The notes under the pieces: generated by a model
Seen by the model: only the letters and a program-made list of their open reading frames with translations
The model's database searches: none
Told to the model about the DNA's origin: nothing
Shown here: positions 1 through 8,578 of the stretch, one piece after another
How the letters are laid out: every line of letters begins with the position of its first letter
Numbering within the stretch: position 1 is the stretch's first letter
Assembly (NCBI GenBank): GCA_040222185.1
Contig: JAVKDP010000026.1
Location: 164,040 to 228,039 of the forward strand
From: JAVKDP01 sp040222185
GTDB taxonomy: Bacteria; Bacteroidota; Rhodothermia; Balneolales; Balneolaceae
DNA: 64,000 nt
Direction: 5' to 3'
Translations under genes and position numbers: made by a program

Positions 1-173
1 CCCCAGTATGCTTCTGCGTTATTGGCACCAAAAGTAAGCTGCTTAATATTTTGAAGATGAACTTCCTGGTCATATTTCAATGTGTCAGCAGCTCGGTCAT
101 AGGGAGCTTTTTTTGGCTCAGAAGCGCAGTTTGCCATCAAAAGTGCTACAATACAAAAAGAGAGATATTTCAT
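1..173 (-). CDS. Truncated lipoprotein, TolB/WD40-like beta-propeller N-terminus
   Basis: Only the first 57 codons are in the window; the gene runs off the left edge. The start is ATG at 171-173. The product opens with a short hydrophobic signal and a lipobox ending LMANC, so it is probably an outer-membrane or periplasmic lipoprotein. The segment QLTFGANNAEAYW resembles the first blade of TolB/PD40-type propellers, which in this group often sit in front of peptidases or peptidoglycan-binding domains. The rest of the architecture cannot be seen, so the propeller call is an inference from one blade. Confidence 0.55.
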   Translation of the reverse strand, partial: MKYLSFCIVALLMANCASEPKKAPYDRAADTLKYDQEVHLQNIKQLTFGANNAEAYW

Positions 174-321
174 GAATTCGTTGAATTTTAAAAATTAAGT
201 CAGGAAGGTACGACTTCAATATGAAGATTTCGTGAAGAAATTCATCGCTATGAGATTAGACATGACGATTGGTTATTTATCAAAGTAGGTAATCTTTTCA
301 GATAGGGTTTTAGACTTAGTA

Positions 322-1821
322 TTAGCTCTTTTCTGATCCCGAAACGATATCTATTACCTGTGATAACAGGCTTTTCCCGACTTTAAGAAAACGTTCCTGG
401 TTACCCATAGCAAGATACCTGAGCACCATCCTGAGTTCTGCAAGCAGGGCAGGCGGCTTTGTAACCAGGGAATCTTCTGCGATAATGTAATCCCAATCAA
501 TAGGTTTTTGAAATATTACCCCGGCTTTGCGCATGGTTTCACGATAGGTATTTGCCATTAATCCATAGCCTATGGTTGTTGGATGAAGGCCATCCAGGCT
601 AAAAATCCCGCCCTTATAAAGTTTTCCGGTCTCTTTATTTAGCCTGATGAAATCTGTAGATAACAACGCTTCGTTATTCGCATCAACAAGGTGTTCTGTA
701 TCCGGATTTCTTTTTAGTGCCGCTACAAAATCGTCTGGATAGCTTCGAAGCAACTCTCCTCCTAAACGTCGCCTCGCCATGCTGGCCACATTCTTTGCCA
801 TAGGAACTACATGCCATCCAAATTCTCTGGCTACTTTCCTGATGATGGAATTGTATTCGTCTACTGTAAAATCTATTTGAATGGCTTCATCTTTGGTAAG
901 GTAGGGATGTTTTTCAGGATCAAAATCTTCATCCCAAATCCAGAAGCGGGTGTAATAGTCGAAATAACCCAAATGATCACTGGAAATTTCTGAGTTGACC
1001 CCTCGAATTACCGGGGGAATGGTTGGGTAGGGAATAGTAGGAACAAACACACGTTGAGCGCCAATCTTCGAAACCCGTTCAGCAAGCTCCCTGTATTCTT
1101 TTTCGAAATGCTCAGGTCTGTAAATGGAATGCTTCCGCTCCGTGGTAAATGCATTAAGGTCGCTTGGTTCTGACCATGCAAGTTTCAGATTTACAACTGC
1201 CCCGAGTGCATTATTATGCCCAAGACAAACAATAAGGTTTTCAATCCCGCCGTCTTTCTGAATTCGTTCTACATTTTGTAGCTGGCTAAATTCCTGGAAC
1301 TCATTACCCAGAGTTGGATTAAGAACAAGCCGGGCGGTTGTAAACTTTGCATGTTCTGGTAAAATCCCAAAAACTGAAAATTGTTCTTTATTGGCATCAA
1401 TATATTCCCGGCTGTTTCGCTCATTCACAATCCAGGAGTCGTTAATAGCCAACCCCCAAATAGCCTGGTTATGATAAGGAGTGGGTTGGTTGCAGCTTAG
1501 ATCTTTTAGCCCTCCTTCCCAGTATTTCTTGATTCTCTTTAACGTTTTGATGGTATGCGTAGCAGCTCCTGCATATTCACTCCAATCGATGTCCGGTCCA
1601 AATTCATCTTCAAGGCCTCTTACCAGGACTTCAAGGTTAATCGGGATTCCAGCCTGGGCCGTAAATGAAGGTTGATCGAAAGCAGGGACGGGATCGAAAC
1701 AGCGGTGAATAAAAGAAGGAAAATTTACATCAGTTCGATAGATACCACCATTTTTAAAGCCCTGAGAAAGACTGTCTCCAACAACTACTAATTTATGTTT
1801 GAACTGCTTTTTTCTGAACAT
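322..1821 (-). CDS. SGNH/GDSL-family hydrolase
   Basis: This 499-aa protein has the GDSL block close to its N-terminus (VVVGDSLSQG, Ser17). A central GHNN element near residue 200 stands in for the usual GxND block III. The catalytic Asp-x-x-His pair near residue 410 lies in LDGLHPTTIGYG. These are the four diagnostic blocks of the SGNH hydrolase fold, so esterase or lipase activity is likely; the substrate cannot be read from sequence. There is no signal peptide, so it is probably cytoplasmic. It is longer than typical family members (about 200-350 aa). It is divergent to the CMD-family gene, with about 70 bases between the starts. Confidence 0.8.
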   Translation of the reverse strand: MFRKKQFKHKLVVVGDSLSQGFKNGGIYRTDVNFPSFIHRCFDPVPAFDQPSFTAQAGIPINLEVLVRGLEDEFGPDIDWSEYAGAATHTIKTLKRIKKYWEGGLKDLSCNQPTPYHNQAIWGLAINDSWIVNERNSREYIDANKEQFSVFGILPEHAKFTTARLVLNPTLGNEFQEFSQLQNVERIQKDGGIENLIVCLGHNNALGAVVNLKLAWSEPSDLNAFTTERKHSIYRPEHFEKEYRELAERVSKIGAQRVFVPTIPYPTIPPVIRGVNSEISSDHLGYFDYYTRFWIWDEDFDPEKHPYLTKDEAIQIDFTVDEYNSIIRKVAREFGWHVVPMAKNVASMARRRLGGELLRSYPDDFVAALKRNPDTEHLVDANNEALLSTDFIRLNKETGKLYKGGIFSLDGLHPTTIGYGLMANTYRETMRKAGVIFQKPIDWDYIIAEDSLVTKPPALLAELRMVLRYLAMGNQERFLKVGKSLLSQVIDIVSGSEKS

Positions 1822-1893
1822 CTGAAATCGCTTATTGAGCGAGGACTTATGGCTGCGTACCTTCTTGAGTATAAATTTTAAAACGAGATAAAT

Positions 1894-2262
1894 ATGTCAA
1901 ATTCAGAAGACAAAAACCGCCTTCAAAAATACCGTGAAAAACGATCAGTGATGAATGATAAGATCATGGATTTAGGGCACCTCGGTGTGAAGCGGTTTTT
2001 CAATATGGACACTAATACTTACAGGGATGGGGTATTGGATGCAAAAACCAAAGAACTATTGGGACTAGTAGCATCTACTGTACTGAGATGTAATGATTGT
2101 ATCGATTATCACCTTGAAAAATGTGCAGAAGCAGGCTACACTAAAGATGAAATTATTGATGGAATGAATGTGGCCCTTATTGTTGGGGGAAGTATTGTGA
2201 TTCCACATATGCGCCATGCGGTTGAAACACTGGAGTTTTTAGAGGAAGAAGGAAGCTTATAA
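1894..2262 (+). CDS. Carboxymuconolactone decarboxylase (AhpD-like) family protein
   Basis: A compact 122-aa all-alpha protein with the AhpD/CMD signature: a CxxC redox pair followed by His (RCNDCIDYH, around residues 68-76) and the helix LEKCAEAGYTKDEIIDGM. Family members act either as CMD-type decarboxylases or as disulfide reductants for peroxiredoxins. The intact CxxC favours a thiol redox role, but no peroxiredoxin gene is adjacent. The gene stands alone between the divergent SGNH hydrolase gene and convergent mutS2, with a nested inverted repeat just after its stop. Confidence 0.85.
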   Translation: MSNSEDKNRLQKYREKRSVMNDKIMDLGHLGVKRFFNMDTNTYRDGVLDAKTKELLGLVASTVLRCNDCIDYHLEKCAEAGYTKDEIIDGMNVALIVGGSIVIPHMRHAVETLEFLEEEGSL

Positions 2263-2334
2263 AGAATAGTTAATTAAAATTGAAGACTTAAGGAATAAGG
2301 ATTTGAGAATTTATATTCCTTGTTGCCTATTCTT
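2262..2334. repeat. Nested double inverted repeat between convergent genes
   Basis: Two perfect 8-bp inverted repeats are nested: AAGAATAG (2262-2269) with CTATTCTT (2327-2334), and AAGGAATA (2290-2297) with TATTCCTT (2314-2321). They fill the gap between the convergent CMD-family gene and mutS2. A role as a bidirectional terminator or 3'-end stabiliser is plausible, although there is no long T tract. Confidence 0.45.
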
Positions 2335-2346
2335 AATAGGTCAGGT

Positions 2347-4755
2347 TTATTTCAAAACCACAACAGTACAGCCAGCGCCACCAAAATCTTCGCTGGCTAA
2401 TGCAAAACTTTTAACTTCTGAGCGATCACCAAGGTATTTATGGATTTGTTCTTTCAGAACTCCATTTCCTTTACCGTGAACAATTTCAACCTGGTTTAAT
2501 CCACGGAATGCGGCACGATCGATATAATGTGTTACTTCAGTCAAGGCTTCTTCTGCTCTTTTGCCTCGTAAATCTAAGGAGGGCTTTACGGTTTCATTAA
2601 GAAAATCCGAATCTCCAGTTAGAACAACCGAACGGGCTCTCTTCTTTTCTTTCTTTTTGGGAGCTTCAACACGCACCAGGTTCTGATATTTGGTTTTGAG
2701 ACGTAAGCCATCGGCTTGAACTACAGCATTTTTCCCTTTTTGCTCCACGAGTTCGCCAGTGGTATTTCCATCCAGGAATCGTACAAAATCACCTATCTGT
2801 GGTGGTTTATTACTTTTCTTGAACCTCGCTTCACGCTTGCCTTTTATTTCTTCCAGATCACCCTGAATAGTGCTTTTTTCCTGGTCGATTCCCTTACGGA
2901 TTTCTTTGATCTGGTTTTTATCAGCTTTCTGTTTTGAAGTAATCTTCTCAACAGCCTGTTCTACTTTTTTATTAGCGCTGTCCATGATAGACTTCGCTTC
3001 AATAAGTGCCTTTTCCCTAATTTTGTCTTTTTCACGATTCAGGCTCTCCAGCTTATTTATATATCTGTTTCGGTCGGTTTCAGCCCGGGTTTTTAATGAT
3101 TCAGATTTAGCTCTCAGTTCTTCAGCCTGCTGAGTTTTTGTTTCCAGTTCCGAGATCAGCGATTCCAGTTTATTCTTTGCCTCACCAAGGAGTTCGCGTG
3201 ACCTTGATAGTATCTTTTTGTCAAGGCTCATACGCTCTGCAATTTCAAAGGCGTAACTGCTCCCGGGAATACCCTTTTTAAAACGATAAGTAGGGGAAAG
3301 AGTAGCCTGATCAAATTCCATTGAACCGTTTACAGCTTTAGGATGTTCATGAGCAAATACTTTTAGTGAACCGTGATGAGTAGTGGCTATAATTTTACAG
3401 TCCTGGTAAAGTAAATGTTCAACAAAAGCCTGGAATAGAGAGCTTCCTTCATCGGGGTCGGTTCCAGCTGCAGCTTCGTCAATCATGACCAGGCTGTCTT
3501 CCTTAAATCCTTTAAATGTTTCTCTCATCCACAGCAGCCTTGAGGAAAATGTACTAAGGTCATTTTCAATAGATTGATCGTCTCCCAGGTCAACAAACAC
3601 ACCGGAAAAAACCGGGAGCTCAGAAAGCGGATCGGCGGGAATTGCGTAACCGGATTGGTTCATCAATGCACAGATTCCTACTGTTTTCATAGCTACTGAT
3701 TTCCCGCCAGCATTAGGACCTGTGATCATAAGGCAGCGCTCTTCTTCATCTAGTTGTAGAAAAAGAGGAATAATTTCCAGCTGTTCATCCTTTTTTGAAG
3801 AAAGGTTTTTGAGCTTCAGGTTAGGATTGTAAGCCTCTTTCAATTTGAGGTTTCCCGAATCAGAAATAATGGGAATCTCCCCGCCCAGTTTGATTGAGAC
3901 TTTCGCTTTAGCTGCAATTACATCAAGTTCGGCGAGATATTCTACATTCTGTCTTATGAACTGAGAATGTTCCCGAATATGATCGGTAAGCTCTTTTAAA
4001 ATTCTTTCTATCTCTTGTTGTTCTTCAGCTTCAAACTGCCGTATCTCATTATTTAGATGAAGGGCTTCAACAGGCTCGAGGTACACAGTTTGGCCAGTTG
4101 CCGATACATCATGAATAAACCCATGGATTCTTCTTTTATATTCAGCCAGGATTGGAATTACCATACGCCCGTTTCTTATGGTTGCGCCTTCGTCTGAAGT
4201 CATTCCATCCTTGGTAGCGAGGCGCATAATCTTGTTAACGGTACCGCGAAGGTCATTTCGCTTTGAATTGAGCTTTCTCCGGATGGATTTTAACTCAGGG
4301 CTGGCATCGTCTCTCAGTTCTCCATTTTCAGTCACCTTCGACTTAATCGATTCTTCAAGCTCTTTAAGAGGAATAAGCTCTCCAGAGATAGAGAATAATC
4401 GCGGGCTGGATTCTGCTGTAGATTTTAAAAACTTTTTGACCAACCGGGCAGTTGAACAAGTTCTCAATATATCCGGAAAACCTGTTAAAGGAACTATACT
4501 TCCCTGGGCTTTTGCAATAGACAGATAGTTTCGAACATCGGAGAGCTCTCCCAAAGGAAAAGGTTCGGGATCTCTGAATATGGCTATCATTTCTTCCGTT
4601 TGAGCTAAAAGCACTTGTACCCTTTCCTTTGAGTTGCTAGGCTCAAGGTTTTCTATAAACTCACAAGATCGTTCAGATTGGGCTGCTTCTAAAGTAGCCT
4701 GGCGAACCTGTTCGAATCCAAGTTTTTCAAGTACATTTTCAGGGTAGAACTGCAT
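2347..4755 (-). CDS. mutS2: MutS2 family ATPase/endonuclease
   Basis: At 802 aa this matches MutS2 length. It lacks the MutS mismatch-recognition domain I. It has the MutS core/clamp region, an ATPase with Walker A GPNAGGKSV near residue 345 and a DEAAAGTDP Walker B segment, a long charged coiled coil (about residues 520-640), and a C-terminal Smr domain (SLDLRGKRAEEAL, HGKGNGVL) that supplies nuclease activity in the family. Known roles are suppression of homologous recombination (Helicobacter, Thermus) and rescue of collided ribosomes (Bacillus). It is a single transcription unit, convergent with the CMD-family gene. The true mutS is separately encoded at 46313. Confidence 0.95.
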   Translation of the reverse strand: MQFYPENVLEKLGFEQVRQATLEAAQSERSCEFIENLEPSNSKERVQVLLAQTEEMIAIFRDPEPFPLGELSDVRNYLSIAKAQGSIVPLTGFPDILRTCSTARLVKKFLKSTAESSPRLFSISGELIPLKELEESIKSKVTENGELRDDASPELKSIRRKLNSKRNDLRGTVNKIMRLATKDGMTSDEGATIRNGRMVIPILAEYKRRIHGFIHDVSATGQTVYLEPVEALHLNNEIRQFEAEEQQEIERILKELTDHIREHSQFIRQNVEYLAELDVIAAKAKVSIKLGGEIPIISDSGNLKLKEAYNPNLKLKNLSSKKDEQLEIIPLFLQLDEEERCLMITGPNAGGKSVAMKTVGICALMNQSGYAIPADPLSELPVFSGVFVDLGDDQSIENDLSTFSSRLLWMRETFKGFKEDSLVMIDEAAAGTDPDEGSSLFQAFVEHLLYQDCKIIATTHHGSLKVFAHEHPKAVNGSMEFDQATLSPTYRFKKGIPGSSYAFEIAERMSLDKKILSRSRELLGEAKNKLESLISELETKTQQAEELRAKSESLKTRAETDRNRYINKLESLNREKDKIREKALIEAKSIMDSANKKVEQAVEKITSKQKADKNQIKEIRKGIDQEKSTIQGDLEEIKGKREARFKKSNKPPQIGDFVRFLDGNTTGELVEQKGKNAVVQADGLRLKTKYQNLVRVEAPKKKEKKRARSVVLTGDSDFLNETVKPSLDLRGKRAEEALTEVTHYIDRAAFRGLNQVEIVHGKGNGVLKEQIHKYLGDRSEVKSFALASEDFGGAGCTVVVLK

Positions 4756-4900
4756 TTATTACTACTGAGGGATTTCCTTTAAAATCAATTCAACTAAGAT
4801 AAGGGAAAATAGTCGGATTTTGAGTGCTAAATGATCTGCTTTGTATCCAAAGGAAAATGCCTATACATTCAGACGTCACGGAGAATTAAATAATAAGAGT

Positions 4901-5683
4901 ATGAAACTATCGATTTACCAGGTTGATGCATTTACAGACAATGTTTTTGGAGGAAATCCTGCTGCCGTTTGTCCTTTAAAAGAATGGATAAGTGCCGATT
5001 TAATGCAGAAGATTGCATTTGAAAATAACCTGTCAGAAACAGCTTTTTTTGTAAGAGAAGGGGATGTGTTTGGACTGAGATGGTTCACGCCCAGGGTTGA
5101 AGTAGATCTTTGTGGACATGCAACGCTCGCTACGGCTCATGTTTTATTTAATGAATTAGGTTACGATAAAGAGGAAATCAATTTTGAAACCAAAGTTGGA
5201 AGGCTGGTAGTAAGGAAAGAAAAAGGGAGGCTAATGATGGATTTTCCAACTACTCAAATGCCCAGGGTTTCAGCTCCTCCAATTCTATTCCAGGCTTTGG
5301 GGGTTCATCCAACGGATGAGGTTTTCAAAACAGATGATTATATGGTGATACTTGAGAAAGAAAAGCATCTGGCAGATTTAAACCCGGATTTCAAAATGTT
5401 GAAAGAGGTAAACGCGAGAGGTATAATCGTTACTGCTCCGGGAGATGATGTTGATTTTGTATCACGTTTTTTTGCTCCCCAGGTTGGAATCGATGAAGAC
5501 CCGGTTACAGGATCAGCACATACAAAGCTCACACCATATTGGTCAGAAAAGCTGGGAAAGGAGGAAATGAGTGCTCTTCAAATTTCAGAAAGAGTGGGAA
5601 CACTAACGGTAAGGAACAAAGGAGAAAGAGTCGAAATCCTTGGAAACGCACTCACATTTCTCAGAGGTGAAATCGAAGTTTAG
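4901..5683 (+). CDS. PhzF family isomerase/epimerase-like protein
   Basis: The start is placed at ATG 4901 (260 aa), because the family begins with a strand like MKLSIYQVDAFTDNVFGGNP; an upstream in-frame ATG at 4841 would add 20 residues with no family likeness. Characteristic segments are GGNPAAVC, the catalytic-Glu region NNLSETAFF, the central CGHATLATAHVLF and DEDPVTGSAHT near the end. PhzF relatives catalyse proton shifts on small-molecule acids, but most family members have no assigned substrate. The stop overlaps the GTG start of the downstream permease by one base, so the two are translationally coupled. Confidence 0.85.
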   Translation: MKLSIYQVDAFTDNVFGGNPAAVCPLKEWISADLMQKIAFENNLSETAFFVREGDVFGLRWFTPRVEVDLCGHATLATAHVLFNELGYDKEEINFETKVGRLVVRKEKGRLMMDFPTTQMPRVSAPPILFQALGVHPTDEVFKTDDYMVILEKEKHLADLNPDFKMLKEVNARGIIVTAPGDDVDFVSRFFAPQVGIDEDPVTGSAHTKLTPYWSEKLGKEEMSALQISERVGTLTVRNKGERVEILGNALTFLRGEIEV

Positions 5684-6495
5684 TGGAACTGTTTGTACTA
5701 CTTTTAATTGGGCTTGCCGGGGGATTAGTAGCGGGGCTTATGGGTGTTGGTGGGGGTATTATTTTTACTCCTGTGTTGTTTTTCCTATTTGAGGAAGCCG
5801 GTGTAGAAGAACCTGTTCTCTGGTCGGTAGCATCTGGCTTATTTTGTACTTTGATTGCCGCTTCAACGAGCACTTTTCGTCAATATCTACAGGATAACCT
5901 ATTTGTAAAAGAAGGCCTGAAGCTCGGTCTATTAGGTGCAGTTGGAGTGTTTATCGGCAAGCAGGTTCTTACTTCTGATTATTATCGAAGAGAAGAGTTT
6001 GCCATCTTCTTTAGCCTTATGCTTTTTTATGCCGCCTTTATGATGTTCAAAAGGGGGAAAGACCCGGCCAGGGAGTCTGATAGAAGTTTTTCGGAACTAA
6101 GAGGTAAGGAATTATTCATTACAGGTGGAGTAGGTGGTTTTGTAGCATCATTAGCAGGAGTAGGTGGCGGGGGTATAATGGTTCCGCTTATGAATCTGTT
6201 ATACAAACAGCCTTTCAAAAAAGCAGTAAGTGTTTCTCAACTCGGGATGACAGTTCTGATACTATCAGCTATTATTCAATTAACACTTATTCAAGCAAAC
6301 TCGACTGGATTAACAGAGTTTACAGCAGGTTATGTAGATTTTGGAGCGGCTTTACCCCTTTCAATTGGAGGATTGGTTGGAAGTTTTGCAGGAGTATATC
6401 TAAATCATAAAATAGATCGAAAGTATCTCCAATGGGGTTTTGCAATATTGGCCTTCGTTATGGCAACCAGATTACTTTGGAGTGTGTTTGGTTAG
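5683..6495 (+). CDS. TSUP family (TauE/SafE) membrane permease
   Basis: A 270-aa protein with about eight hydrophobic segments and the two repeated glycine-rich motifs of the TSUP family: GLAGGLVAGLMGVGGGIIFTP near the N-terminus and GGFVASLAGVGGGGIMVP in the second half. The family exports or imports sulfite, sulfoacetate and other sulfur-containing anions. Translation starts with GTG overlapping the PhzF stop. Its last four bases overlap the end of the convergent gene at 6492. Confidence 0.88.
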   Translation: MELFVLLLIGLAGGLVAGLMGVGGGIIFTPVLFFLFEEAGVEEPVLWSVASGLFCTLIAASTSTFRQYLQDNLFVKEGLKLGLLGAVGVFIGKQVLTSDYYRREEFAIFFSLMLFYAAFMMFKRGKDPARESDRSFSELRGKELFITGGVGGFVASLAGVGGGGIMVPLMNLLYKQPFKKAVSVSQLGMTVLILSAIIQLTLIQANSTGLTEFTAGYVDFGAALPLSIGGLVGSFAGVYLNHKIDRKYLQWGFAILAFVMATRLLWSVFG

Positions 6496-6956
6496 AGCTC
6501 TTTAAACTCGATTTGTTTAAAATCAGCAGCTTCTTTTAAATATGATTTCAACTCTTTCCATTGATCTTTTGTGTAGTAAGGAAGGCGGATACGATCAGGA
6601 CTTTTCTTAACCTGTTTAATTTTGATATGGTTTTTCTCTAACCCAACAGAATCAATTTTATCCCAATAAAACTCATATTGCCCTGTCCAATAAGCTTTAT
6701 TTAACGGATGTGTGAAGATTCCAAGTTCATTAACTGTAAGAAAGTTTCGATTCTTCAATCCAGGGAATAAGGTGAAGAATAAGCTAAATATAAAGAGCGT
6801 CAAAAAAGCTTGCCAATCAATGTCGCTTCCATGCTTTATGGAAAAGAAAATACCGGCGATGGCGAATCCAAGACCAACTGAACCCAGGAAACGAAGTGCT
6901 TTGACATAAATAGTATTTGTATCGATCTCAAGTTTGAACTCTTTCATATTCTTCAA
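6492..6956 (-). CDS. Hypothetical membrane protein with two N-terminal TM helices
   Basis: A 154-aa protein with a short soluble N-terminus, two hydrophobic helices (about residues 20-40 and 48-66), and a soluble beta-rich tail with YEFYWDKIDSVGL that looks like a bacterial PH-type domain. I do not recognise a named family. ATG codons 1 and 4 are both possible starts. It lies about 80 bases downstream of the terminator that closes the structured RNA behind ftsZ, so it could be controlled by read-through from that region or have its own promoter. Confidence 0.6.
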   Translation of the reverse strand: MKNMKEFKLEIDTNTIYVKALRFLGSVGLGFAIAGIFFSIKHGSDIDWQAFLTLFIFSLFFTLFPGLKNRNFLTVNELGIFTHPLNKAYWTGQYEFYWDKIDSVGLEKNHIKIKQVKKSPDRIRLPYYTKDQWKELKSYLKEAADFKQIEFKEL

Positions 6957-7040
6957 TTAAGTTATTAATAAATAAAAGGTATATAACTAATAAGTGCAAA
7001 GCGGATTATAAGACGCTTAATGTTTTGTCATTGAAATAAA

Positions 7041-7071
7041 AAAAGAAGCTCCCGATCGAGGAGCTTCTTTT
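7041..7071 (-). terminator. Terminator after the ftsZ 3' structured RNA
   Basis: A 12-bp stem (AAAAGAAGCTCC with its complement at 7060-7071) around a 7-base loop, followed by a T run on the minus strand (plus-strand A run 7038-7044). It ends the dcw operon or the structured RNA behind it. The A/T flanks make it potentially bidirectional. Confidence 0.85.
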
Positions 7072-7200
7072 GTTGTTAGCAATCTATAGTCTGCCGTCTG
7101 TATTGGCACGTTTGCCGAAGCAAACATGGACTATAATCCAGTAAATATAATCCGACTAAGAGATACCATTCCCATGGCATCACTGGGGAAAGCCGGGTTC
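7072..7200 (-). ncRNA. Candidate structured RNA directly downstream of ftsZ
   Basis: Read on the minus strand, this segment has an ordered set of helices. CCAGT (7186-7182) pairs with ACTGG (7142-7138), enclosing an 8-bp hairpin GATGCCAT/ATGGTATC (7162-7181). An outer stem TATAGTC/GACTATA (7129-7135 with 7085-7091) encloses GTTTGC-UUCG-GCAAAC (7110-7125) and TGCC...GGCA. One pair is G-U on the minus strand but A-C on the plus strand, which supports minus-strand expression. A strong terminator follows. It could be an sRNA processed from the ftsZ 3'UTR, an independent RNA, or a leader of the gene at 6492. I do not recognise it as a known family. Confidence 0.5.
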
Positions 7201-7206
7201 GGGAAA

Positions 7207-8520
7207 TTAATCCATGATCTTGCGCAAGAAAGCGGGTTGATCTGAATCTTCTTTTCGTATGCGCTCTGCTCTGCTTTGAAATGGAGCAACATTCGCATTT
7301 TGTTCTTCAGAGGAAGTTGGTTCCTCTTCTACTTGGGGCTCTTCGTTTTTTACGTTGAGGTCACGACGTAAATAAGAAGGCGTATCCAATCTCTTCAGGT
7401 TTCCTTCACCTTTGTAGAAATCGCCGTTAGTACGAGTAAATCTCGTTGGGATTTCTTTAGATGATGGTGTTTGAGCCTGAACTGATTGATCAGCAACTGC
7501 TCCCAGAGGCTTTTTCGGAGCCACTTTTACAGAACTTTTATCTTCAGCCAGGTCAAAACCTGTAGCAATTACGGTTACACGAATCTCATCACCGAAACTT
7601 TCATCCAATACAGTACCAAGAATGATTTCTGCATTTTCACCAGCTTCCTGTTGTATGATGCTTGTTGCGGTTGTTGTCTCACGCATTCCTAACTTCGATC
7701 CTGCAGAGATGTTAACCAGCACATTTCTTGCACCGCGAATACTTACTCCATCTAATAATGGAGAGTTGATAGCTTCTCTGGCTGCAAGTTCAGCACGGTC
7801 AGGTCCGTCAGATGTAGACGAACCCATAATGGCTGCACCACCATCGGTCATGGTTGTACGAACATCTGCAAAATCAAGGTTGATAAGACCAGGCATCAGG
7901 ATTAGATCGCTGATCCCGCGTGTAGCGTTATAAAGTACTTCGTTTGCCAGAGCAAATGCTTCCATCAGGGAAGTGTTCTCATCGGCAATATCAAGAAGTC
8001 GCTCATTTGGAATTACGATTACCGTATCGCAGTTCTTTTTAAGCTCATTTATTCCTTCAAGGGCATATTTCTTACGAATCTTACCCTCACACTCAAATGG
8101 TGTAGTAATGATACCCACTGTCAGGATTCCCTTACGTTTTGCCATTCCGGCTACAACGGGAGCTCCTCCGGTTCCGGTTCCACCACCCATTCCCGCAGTC
8201 ACGAAAATCATGTCAGCGCTTTCAAGTGATTCTTCAATTTCGTGTCTGTTCTCTTCAACAGCTTCACGTCCAATTTCAGGTCGAGCGCCTGCTCCCAAAC
8301 CACTGGTTAGTGCAGAGCCAACCTGGATTTTAAGATCAGCCATGCTGTTCTTGAGTGCCTGGGCATCGGTATTAAGTGCGATATATTCGACACTATCCAA
8401 GCCCATATTTATCATATTATTGATGGCATTTCCGCCACCACCGCCAACGCCGATTACTTTAATCTTGGCGTTCTCCTGGCTTTGTTCGTCAAAAAAGAAA
8501 CGAGTATTATGGTTAGCCAT
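7207..8520 (-). CDS. ftsZ: Cell division protein FtsZ
   Basis: Tubulin-like GTPase of 437 aa that forms the division ring. It shows the N-terminal nucleotide site (GVGGGGGNAINNM), the tubulin signature GGGTGTGGAP near residue 112, the synergy loop NLDFADV, a variable acidic linker, and a C-terminal conserved peptide ending PAFLRKIMD for docking FtsA. It is the last coding gene of the dcw operon, 58 bases after ftsA. Expression probably depends on the upstream MraZ-controlled promoter and on internal promoters that I cannot pinpoint. Confidence 0.98.
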   Translation of the reverse strand: MANHNTRFFFDEQSQENAKIKVIGVGGGGGNAINNMINMGLDSVEYIALNTDAQALKNSMADLKIQVGSALTSGLGAGARPEIGREAVEENRHEIEESLESADMIFVTAGMGGGTGTGGAPVVAGMAKRKGILTVGIITTPFECEGKIRKKYALEGINELKKNCDTVIVIPNERLLDIADENTSLMEAFALANEVLYNATRGISDLILMPGLINLDFADVRTTMTDGGAAIMGSSTSDGPDRAELAAREAINSPLLDGVSIRGARNVLVNISAGSKLGMRETTTATSIIQQEAGENAEIILGTVLDESFGDEIRVTVIATGFDLAEDKSSVKVAPKKPLGAVADQSVQAQTPSSKEIPTRFTRTNGDFYKGEGNLKRLDTPSYLRRDLNVKNEEPQVEEEPTSSEEQNANVAPFQSRAERIRKEDSDQPAFLRKIMD

Positions 8521-8578
8521 GATAACTCCTATTTATTGTTTTATTTACTGGATATTATTTTTTGTAGATGATTACTAA

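Noticed and set aside
7973..8578. A 201-codon open frame antisense to ftsZ
   Set aside because: It is a compositional shadow of the ftsZ reading frame, has no ribosome binding site or family likeness, and overlaps a certain gene completely.
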